Shown piece after piece: positions 15,047-19,820 of a DNA stretch of 19,820 nt. The translations under genes were made by a program, and so were the position numbers. Position 1 is the first letter of the stretch, and each line of letters begins with the position of its first letter. Where the stretch lies: assembly GCA_046726315.1 (NCBI GenBank), contig JBKPAG010000044.1, positions 1-19,820 on the forward strand, in the 5' to 3' direction. The notes beneath the pieces were generated by a model. It had not been told where the DNA came from and searched no databases. It saw nothing but the letters and a program-made list of their open reading frames with translations. This stretch comes from JACVRX01 sp046726315. Lineage in GTDB: Bacteria; Actinomycetota; Actinomycetes; Jiangellales; Jiangellaceae.

Positions 15047-15460
15047 TCAAGTCTGCGGCTGGCCGATGTTGACCATCCACCCGATGCCGAACCGATCCAC
15101 GCACTGACCGAACTCGTCGCCCCACATCTGCTTCTCGAGAGGCACCGACACGGAGCCGCCGTCGGACACCTTCTCCCAGTAGCCGCGCAGCTGGTCGGCG
15201 TCGTCTCCGCTCAGGCTCACCGTGATGTTGTCACCGGGGTTGTGCTCCGTCCCAGGCGGGGTGTCGGCGCCCATGAGCGTGAATCCGCTGTCGGTCTCGA
15301 GCTGGCCGTGCATGATCTTGTTGGCCTCGGGGGCGTCCGGTGCGCCGTATTCTCCGAAGGTGTTCAGTGTCAAGGTGCCGCCGAAGACGCCCTTGTAGAA
15401 CTCCATAGCTTCCCGGGCGTTGCCGTCGAAGCTGATGTATGGGTTGAGACGAGAGGCCAC
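15047..15460 (-). CDS. PhnB-like VOC family protein
   Basis: A 137-residue protein: NPYISFDGNAREAMEFYKGVFGGTLTLNTFGEYGAP at the N-terminus and WGDEFGQCVDRFGIGWMVNIGQ at the C-terminus are typical of the PhnB/3-demethylubiquinone methyltransferase-like branch of the VOC superfamily. The name is structural: members lack methyltransferase activity as far as known. The start is GTG at 15460, supported by TTAGGAG 7 bases upstream. It is divergent from the second DUF1801 gene with about 110 bp between them, and lies 127 bp upstream of the PPOX-family gene in the same direction. PhnB-like and YCII proteins are frequent neighbours of ECF sigma factors, in keeping with the setting. Confidence 0.88.
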   Translation of the reverse strand: MASRLNPYISFDGNAREAMEFYKGVFGGTLTLNTFGEYGAPDAPEANKIMHGQLETDSGFTLMGADTPPGTEHNPGDNITVSLSGDDADQLRGYWEKVSDGGSVSVPLEKQMWGDEFGQCVDRFGIGWMVNIGQPQT

Positions 15461-15574
15461 CAGACGCTCCTAACGAGATGACGGTCAATCCGAGCAGACT
15501 AGCCCGGGGCCGGCGGAGGTGCGCAGCGACCGGGATCCGCGATCCCGAAGGCGGCGGCGAAGTATCGTTTGCAT

Positions 15575-15928
15575 GTGCCGACGGTGGAGGACTACTTCGG
15601 CGGCCTCGACGCGCCTTCGCGGGCGACATTCGAGCACATCCGAAACCTGGTAACGGAGATGGTGCCCGAGGTCGACGAGGGCACGAGCTACGGGATGGCT
15701 GCGCTCAAGTACAAGCACAAGCCGCTACTCGGCTTTCTCGCCGCGAAGCAGCATCTCAGCATTTTCCCGTTCAGTCCGCAGGTCGTCGACGCGGTACGCG
15801 ACCGCCTCTCAGCGTTCAAGCTATCCAAGGGGACCATTCGATTCACCGTCGACATGCCGCTGCCGGACGATGTCGTACGGGACATCGTCAGCTACCGGAT
15901 GGAAGAGATCAACGGTACTGCCCGTTGA
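15575..15928 (+). CDS. DUF1801 domain protein (second copy)
   Basis: A 117-residue protein reading PTVEDYFGGLDAPSRATFEHIRNLVTEMVPEVDEGTSYGMAALKYKHKPLLGFLAAKQHLSIFPFSP, an almost textbook DUF1801/YdhG sequence (the SYGMAALKYK block and the hydrophobic beta strands). GTG at 15575 is chosen because family members begin near the PTVEDY segment; a TTG two codons earlier (15569) is the alternative, and neither has a strong ribosome site. It is divergent from the PhnB-like gene and convergent with the methyltransferase, 66 bp away. Function is unknown. It resembles the protein at 8524 only at the level of the domain. Confidence 0.83.
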   Translation: MPTVEDYFGGLDAPSRATFEHIRNLVTEMVPEVDEGTSYGMAALKYKHKPLLGFLAAKQHLSIFPFSPQVVDAVRDRLSAFKLSKGTIRFTVDMPLPDDVVRDIVSYRMEEINGTAR

Positions 15929-15994
15929 GCTGCCGGACTGTTGACCTGCGGTTTCACCCTTGCTCCGAGTAGCACACCATCCACGTGATCCTGC

Positions 15995-16753
15995 TCAGCT
16001 TCTCGCCCCCGAGCTGGGCGCGCGCTTGCGCAACCTGCGGATGCCGCGTGCGACGGGCCCACGCGCCTCTTCGTGCAGCGGCGGAGAAGGCTCATGTGCA
16101 GGCCCCGGCTTCCGGGTGGCGATGATGATGCTCTTGCGTGACCTGCGGGCCGCCTCCTCGTCCGGGAGGGGATTTCCCAGTCGGTCGGTCACGTAAACGA
16201 CCTGTCCCAGCGGGGAGAACAGGTCGACATACGCCTGCCGAGTGTTGTTCGAGACCGCGTTCGTCGGGTGGGTGCCGCTGAAATCGGTGCGAATGACCAG
16301 GACGAAGTGGCCGCCCGGCTTGAGCAGCTCGAACATCTTGCGGGTGTTGCCCGGTACGTCGACGCCGTGCGCGTTGTTGGCGGTGAGCTCGTAGTGCCAC
16401 CACGAGTGACCGCGGGCCAGAATCATGTCGAAGTGCTCACGCGGCAGGATGTGGAGCAGCCCGAGCGAATCGCCCTGGATGTAGTTGACGAGCGGATGCT
16501 GCCGGCGCGCGGAGGCGATGCCGGCCGCGGTCTGCTCGTTCCCGGTCACCCGGAATCCGAGATCGTAGAGGATATTGGCATGAAACCCCTCGCCGCAGCC
16601 GATCTCGAGGACGGCATCGCCGGGCTTGAGCCCCAGGGCGTCGGTGATTCGCTTCAGGCCCGCCCGCTCATTCGCGTACTCGTAACTCCAACCCGCTCCG
16701 GTTGCGTACTTCAGTTCGTAGCCTGACGGCTGCTGCTGTTGCATGTCGACCAT
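15995..16753 (-). CDS. Class I SAM-dependent methyltransferase
   Basis: A 252-residue Rossmann-fold methyltransferase. Motif I is VLEIGCGEGFHAN (48-60), binding S-adenosylmethionine; GFRVTGNEQTAAGIASARRQHP follows as motif II, and MFELLKPGGHFVLVIRTDFSG is the motif around the later core strands. The substrate region includes GHSWWHYELTANNAHGVDVPGN, rich in aromatic and polar residues. The last 30 residues are basic and Pro/Arg-rich, probably disordered. ATG at 16753 is chosen because GGAG lies 6 bases before it; the open frame to 16933 overlaps the DUF1905 gene and is rejected. It lies 130 bp downstream of the ArsR operon on the same strand. Substrate is unknown. Confidence 0.87.
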   Translation of the reverse strand: MVDMQQQQPSGYELKYATGAGWSYEYANERAGLKRITDALGLKPGDAVLEIGCGEGFHANILYDLGFRVTGNEQTAAGIASARRQHPLVNYIQGDSLGLLHILPREHFDMILARGHSWWHYELTANNAHGVDVPGNTRKMFELLKPGGHFVLVIRTDFSGTHPTNAVSNNTRQAYVDLFSPLGQVVYVTDRLGNPLPDEEAARRSRKSIIIATRKPGPAHEPSPPLHEEARGPVARGIRRLRKRAPSSGARS

Positions 16754-16883
16754 GATCCGCTCCATGACTCGGGTTTGATGCGAGAACCTAGGTGCACCAC
16801 TTGCCCGCCTGCAAGACGAGTCCTCGATGACCGTCGTCCGCACCGACTCGGAGCGCCGACGCCGGGTGCCAGACGGTGACCGG

Positions 16884-17198
16884 TCATCGTCCGAGTCGTG
16901 CGGTGAGATGGATGGTAACGGTGTCACCTTCATTCTTGTTGATCAGGTGGCGTAGTTCGGCCTTGATGGGCAGCTTGTGCGTGCCGTCGCCGAGGGACAT
17001 GAAGGAACTGCGGAATGGGTGCCCGTCGACGGTTCCGGCGACCTTGACGAGGCCGCGGGTGCCGAAGAACTCAGCGGACCAGTCGGTCACGACAAAGGTC
17101 CAGCCACCGGTGGCGCGGCTCTTCTGCAAGATTGCAGTGAAGGTCTTGTCGAGCGGACTCGGGTCGGAAGTGGCGGGGGTGGCCGTACGCGTTGTCAT
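16884..17198 (-). CDS. DUF1905 domain protein
   Basis: A 104-residue protein: GGWTFVVTDWSAEFFGTRGLVKVAGTVDG (31-59) followed by HPFRSSFMSLGDGTHKLPIKAELR (60-83) is the complete DUF1905 beta-barrel core with its conserved FGTRGxVKV and GDGTHKLPIK blocks. Biochemical role is unknown; the family often accompanies SRPBCC and VOC proteins. Its ATG overlaps the stop of the VOC gene by 4 bases (17195-17198), so the genes are translationally coupled. It is the last gene of the ArsR-SRPBCC operon. Confidence 0.9.
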   Translation of the reverse strand: MTTRTATPATSDPSPLDKTFTAILQKSRATGGWTFVVTDWSAEFFGTRGLVKVAGTVDGHPFRSSFMSLGDGTHKLPIKAELRHLINKNEGDTVTIHLTARLGR

Positions 17199-17575
17199 TC
17201 GGACACCTCGATGATCACGAAACGGTTGCCATCGAGGTCGTCGAAGGTGTACATCGGCGGGACACCGTCCCAGCGCAATACGTCGCCAACATTCACACCG
17301 CGTGCGCGCATTGCGGCGTGCTCAGCCTCGGCGTCGGGCACTGTGAAGCGAACTCCGGTCTCTGCGGAGGCGGCCGGGGTGCCATCGCCAGCGATGAGCG
17401 CGATCGAAGTGGTCGCGCCTGGGGGTGCGACTTCGATCCATCGCACAGTGGGGCTGATCGGTGCGTCAAGCCGCTTCTCGAAGCCGAGGGTGTCGATGTA
17501 GAACTCGATGGCGTCGTCTTGGTTGGTGACGTTGACGCCGATCGTTCGGACGTCGGTGATGCTGGTCGTCGGCAT
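17195..17575 (-). CDS. VOC family protein (operon with ArsR-SRPBCC)
   Basis: A 126-residue protein opening TSITDVRTIGVNVTNQDDAIEFYIDTLGFEKRLD and closing PPMYTFDDLDGNRFVIIEVSE, the two modules of a vicinal-oxygen-chelate domain. ATG at 17575 is fixed by AAGGAG 7 bases upstream. It starts 20 bp after the ArsR-SRPBCC stop and overlaps the DUF1905 start, so it is the middle gene of a three-gene operon. In many actinobacteria VOC and SRPBCC proteins are grouped behind an ArsR regulator, suggesting handling of a common hydrophobic or reactive small molecule; this is inferred from context only. Confidence 0.9.
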   Translation of the reverse strand: MPTTSITDVRTIGVNVTNQDDAIEFYIDTLGFEKRLDAPISPTVRWIEVAPPGATTSIALIAGDGTPAASAETGVRFTVPDAEAEHAAMRARGVNVGDVLRWDGVPPMYTFDDLDGNRFVIIEVSE

Positions 17576-17595
17576 GGTGTGTCTCCTTGGGCGGA

Positions 17596-18354
17596 TCATT
17601 GCTCGCCGTACATCAGCGAGCCGGGGGTGGTGAGGGTCTGGCCGGTTTCGAGCCAGGTCTTCAACCCGGACAAGATCATCGGCCACCCGCCATACAACTC
17701 GGGTGGTGCTGTGTCGCTGAGCTGGTCGTGGGTCACGGTCAGCCGGCACGAGTCACCGACGGGTTCGATCTCCCAGGTCACTCGGGACGTGCCTGCACGT
17801 TGGGCGTCTTCGCTCCACAACGTGTGCATGGTCTGCACGAGCCGTCGCGGTGGAACCACGACGAGGTTCTCGCCTTCGGCGAGTGGGCCGTCGGCGCCGG
17901 GATGGTTCAGCGCGTAGCGCGAGCCTGGTGTCCAGTCGGATTCGATGCCTGCGCCGAAGTGGTACTTGGCCCGGATCGTCGGGTCGGTGATCGCTTGCCA
18001 TAGGCGTTCGGCTGTGGTGCGGATGTAGATCTCGAAGACTTTCTCCATTGGGTGCTCCAGTTCAGATTTCAAGCCGGCCAGACCGGCAGCCCACGGCTCG
18101 GTGTACTTGCTCACCCAGCGGTCATGGATGAGACGGATCGGGATGGTGTTGAGGTAGTGCAACTTCTCCCGACCCCGGCGCCGGCTCACCACGAGCCCGG
18201 CATCCTCGAGCACCCGCAGATGCTTCGCCACCGCGATCCTCGTCATGTCGTGGGGCGCGGTCAGTGCCACCAGGGTCTGGCCGTCCCGCTCGAACAGCGC
18301 ATCGAGCAGCGCTCGTCGAGTCGGATCGGCAAGGGCCCGAAACACCGTCTCCAC
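17596..18354 (-). CDS. ArsR-type regulator fused to SRPBCC (AHSA1) domain
   Basis: A 252-residue two-domain protein. Residues 1-95 are an ArsR winged helix (VFRALADPTRRALLDALFERDGQTLVAL, MTRIAVAKHLRVLEDAGLVVSRRRGREKLHYLN) without an obvious metal-binding cysteine cluster. Residues 103-252 are an SRPBCC/AHSA1 hydrophobic-pocket domain (MEKVFEIYIRTTAERLWQAITDP... to YGGWPMILSGLKTWLETG). It may sense a hydrophobic ligand in the SRPBCC pocket. GTG at 18354 is chosen because the frame farther upstream is the promoter itself and the ArsR fold begins here. An internal ATG at 18048 (Met103) has its own GGAG 6 bases upstream. Heads the operon with VOC and DUF1905 genes. Confidence 0.9.
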   Translation of the reverse strand: METVFRALADPTRRALLDALFERDGQTLVALTAPHDMTRIAVAKHLRVLEDAGLVVSRRRGREKLHYLNTIPIRLIHDRWVSKYTEPWAAGLAGLKSELEHPMEKVFEIYIRTTAERLWQAITDPTIRAKYHFGAGIESDWTPGSRYALNHPGADGPLAEGENLVVVPPRRLVQTMHTLWSEDAQRAGTSRVTWEIEPVGDSCRLTVTHDQLSDTAPPELYGGWPMILSGLKTWLETGQTLTTPGSLMYGEQ

Positions 18355-18362
18355 ACCCGGCA

Positions 18363-18392
18363 AGAATAGGAAACCAAATGGTTTCCTGTCAA
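18363..18392 (-). promoter_or_regulatory. Autoregulated promoter of the ArsR-SRPBCC operon with operator in the spacer
   Basis: On the minus strand TTGACA (18392-18387) and TATTCT (18368-18363) are separated by 18 bp. The spacer plus one base on each side is a 20-bp perfect palindrome apart from its central two bases: AGGAAACCA-AA-TGGTTTCCT on the plus strand (18368-18387). A bound dimer would block RNA polymerase. The expected start point is about 18355-18357, so the GTG at 18354 would be on a leaderless or nearly leaderless message. Confidence 0.8.
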
Positions 18393-18525
18393 GCCTGTGC
18401 CACAGGGTCCGATCGGGGCAGGCGGCTTGGATGGGTCGTGGACGGTGTGACAGGTCGAAGGCTCTGCTTGACTGAGGGCTCGCGGGCCCAACCAGGCACC
18501 CCACGCTCGAGGATGCGAGGAAGCG

Positions 18526-19820
18526 ATGGCCGATGTCGAGTCTGTACTGGACGGCGCGGGGCTGAAAAACCCCAAGGTTCGCGCGTACGTGCGGTACTGG
18601 GCCGAGCTCACTGGCGCTGAACGCATCGAGGTCGTCAGTGCGTCCGACGACGCGCGGCTGGTTCAGGAGTCTCTCGAGGCGGGCGAGATCGTCCCTGCCG
18701 GTGAGGGCCGGTACTACTCACGCAGCTACCACATGGACACTGCTCGCTCCGAGGAGCGGACCATCGTCGCCACCCACAACACTGCCGACGCCGGCTTCTA
18801 CAACAACTGGCGGCCGGCCTCGGAGATGCACGAGTTGCTGGAGGAGCGGATGCGGGGTGCGTCGGCGGGCAAGACGATGTACGTGGTGCCCTACCTGATG
18901 GCGCCGCCCGGTTCGCCGCTGGAAGAGTACGCGGCCGGCGTCGAGCTCACAGACCACCGCACCGTGGTGCTGCACATGATCAGGATGGCCCGGGTGGGCG
19001 TCGAGTTCGTTGAGCATCTCGCTGATCCGAACAGTTTCGTGCGTGCCGTGCACGTCACCGGCGACTTGGAGAACCTCGGGCAGGGCACGGCCGAGGACCA
19101 GCGGTACTTTGTCACAGTTGCCGACGAGCGCACCATCTTGCACTTCGGGTCGGCATACGGCGGCAACGCCCTCCTCGGCAAGATCGCCCACGGCCTCCGG
19201 CAAGCGGCGTATGACGGGTGGGCCTCGGGGAAGTTCCTCGCCGAGCAGTTCATGCTCATCGGCATCACCGACAAGGTGACCGGCCGGAAGTACCACATCT
19301 GTGGCGGTTTCCCGAGTGCATCGGGCAAGACGAATCTTGCCATGATGCTCCCGCCCGACGGGCTGGGGGAGCGTTACCAGGTCTCCTTCTACGGCGACGA
19401 CATCGCCTGGCTCTGGGTCGACCCCGAAGACGGCAGGCTCTACGGGATGAACCCCGAGTTCGGCGTGTTCGGGGTTGCCAAGGACACCAACGAGGCCACC
19501 AACCCGACGGCGCTGCATTCGGTGGACGCGGGCACCGGGGCCCTGTTTACCAACGTCGCCTACAACGAGATCACCCACGAGGTGTGGTGGGAGGGCAGAA
19601 CCCCGGCTCCGCCTGCCGACGTCACTGGGTGGCGCGATTGGAAGGGCAACCTGATCTCCGAGCGGCCGGAGGGGAGCGACGATCCGTGGTCGCACCCGAA
19701 CAGCCGGTTCACTACGACGCTGCCCAACGTGCCCAATATCGCCGCTGACTTCGAGGACCCACGCGGCGTCCCGATCGACGGCATCATCTTCGGTGGTCGG
19801 ACCCCTGATCGGGAGCCGCT
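18526..19820 (+). CDS. GTP-type phosphoenolpyruvate carboxykinase homologue, divergent, incomplete at window end
   Basis: An open frame of 431 codons continues past the window; the full family length is about 600. The homology is unmistakable: KTMYVVPYLMAPPGSPL, FGSAYGGNALLGK, FPSASGKTNLAM, YGDDIAWLW, LYGMNPEFGVFGVAKDTNEATNP, HPNSRF and IIFGGR match GTP-dependent PEPCK, which converts oxaloacetate and GTP to PEP, GDP and CO2. Key positions differ from the rat/human enzyme: the Mn2+-ligand Lys of GKK is Ile220 (GKI), the Mn2+-ligand His of LAEH is Gln241 (LAEQ), and the P-loop Cys is Ser266; the metal-binding Asp (Asp292 of GDD) and the P-loop Lys/Thr (268-269) remain. ATG at 18526 has GAGG 5 bases upstream. 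It may be a specialised paralogue with altered metal use or activity, rather than the housekeeping pckG. Confidence 0.85.
   Translation, partial: MADVESVLDGAGLKNPKVRAYVRYWAELTGAERIEVVSASDDARLVQESLEAGEIVPAGEGRYYSRSYHMDTARSEERTIVATHNTADAGFYNNWRPASEMHELLEERMRGASAGKTMYVVPYLMAPPGSPLEEYAAGVELTDHRTVVLHMIRMARVGVEFVEHLADPNSFVRAVHVTGDLENLGQGTAEDQRYFVTVADERTILHFGSAYGGNALLGKIAHGLRQAAYDGWASGKFLAEQFMLIGITDKVTGRKYHICGGFPSASGKTNLAMMLPPDGLGERYQVSFYGDDIAWLWVDPEDGRLYGMNPEFGVFGVAKDTNEATNPTALHSVDAGTGALFTNVAYNEITHEVWWEGRTPAPPADVTGWRDWKGNLISERPEGSDDPWSHPNSRFTTTLPNVPNIAADFEDPRGVPIDGIIFGGRTPDREP

Noticed and set aside
18355..18504. N-terminal extension of the ArsR-SRPBCC frame
   Set aside because: The added codons translate the promoter and operator palindrome, and the ArsR fold begins at the GTG at 18354.
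18718..19695. Minus-strand open frame (325 codons) opposite the PEPCK homologue
   Set aside because: It is a shadow of the PEPCK reading frame; the PEPCK frame has strong family similarity and a good ribosome site.
1..19820. CRISPR arrays, tRNA/rRNA genes, intact insertion sequences, toxin-antitoxin pairs
   Set aside because: No regularly spaced repeats, cloverleaf-like tRNA sequences, rRNA-like stretches, transposase genes or toxin-antitoxin gene pairs were recognised by eye.

Overview
The window is high-GC DNA with strong G/C preference at third codon positions, frequent GTG starts and AGGAGG-type ribosome sites. The gene content (SigJ-like and ECF42 sigma factors, a GntR/YtrA-ABC operon, DUF1801, DUF1905, YCII and VOC proteins, a GTP-type PEPCK) points to a soil actinomycete (Actinomycetota). 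Genus cannot be fixed from the sequence alone. I found no rRNA, tRNA, CRISPR array or intact insertion sequence.

Left part (1-2.6 kb) is loosely packed: the first 41 codons of a DNA methyltransferase running off the edge, a DUF899 gene that lacks its C-terminal half, a DUF429 gene, and about 670 bp with only scraps of possible coding sequence. It reads as an eroding or recombined segment. From 2.6 to 5.1 kb lies a two-gene minus-strand unit: a membrane-anchored multicopper oxidase followed by a small four-helix membrane protein of DUF6220 type. A 574-bp intergenic stretch after it carries a cluster of direct and inverted repeats.

From 5.7 to 8.0 kb is a tightly overlapping minus-strand operon, GntR repressor - ABC ATPase - ABC permease, with a recognisable promoter and palindromes at its start. 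From 8.1 to 11.2 kb are a VOC protein, a DUF1801 protein, an SMP-30/gluconolactonase divergent from an SDR oxidoreductase (a plausible sugar oxidation/lactone hydrolysis pair), and a conserved actinobacterial hypothetical protein.

From 11.2 to 18.4 kb is a regulatory island: an ECF sigma factor with a C-terminal SnoaL-like domain, divergent from a VOC gene; an ECF42 sigma factor following its usual YCII/DGPF partner; a PPOX-family flavin protein; another VOC protein; a second DUF1801 protein; a class I methyltransferase; and an operon encoding an ArsR-SRPBCC fusion, a VOC protein and a DUF1905 protein. Candidate promoters can be read for three regulators here, two of them resembling motifs reported for ECF41- and ECF42-type sigma factors, and the third being a near-consensus promoter whose spacer is an ArsR-type palindrome.

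The right edge (18.5 kb to end) holds an incomplete plus-strand gene that is clearly homologous to GTP-dependent PEP carboxykinase. By alignment from memory it has lost two of three Mn2+ ligands and the P-loop cysteine. This is the most unusual protein in the window.
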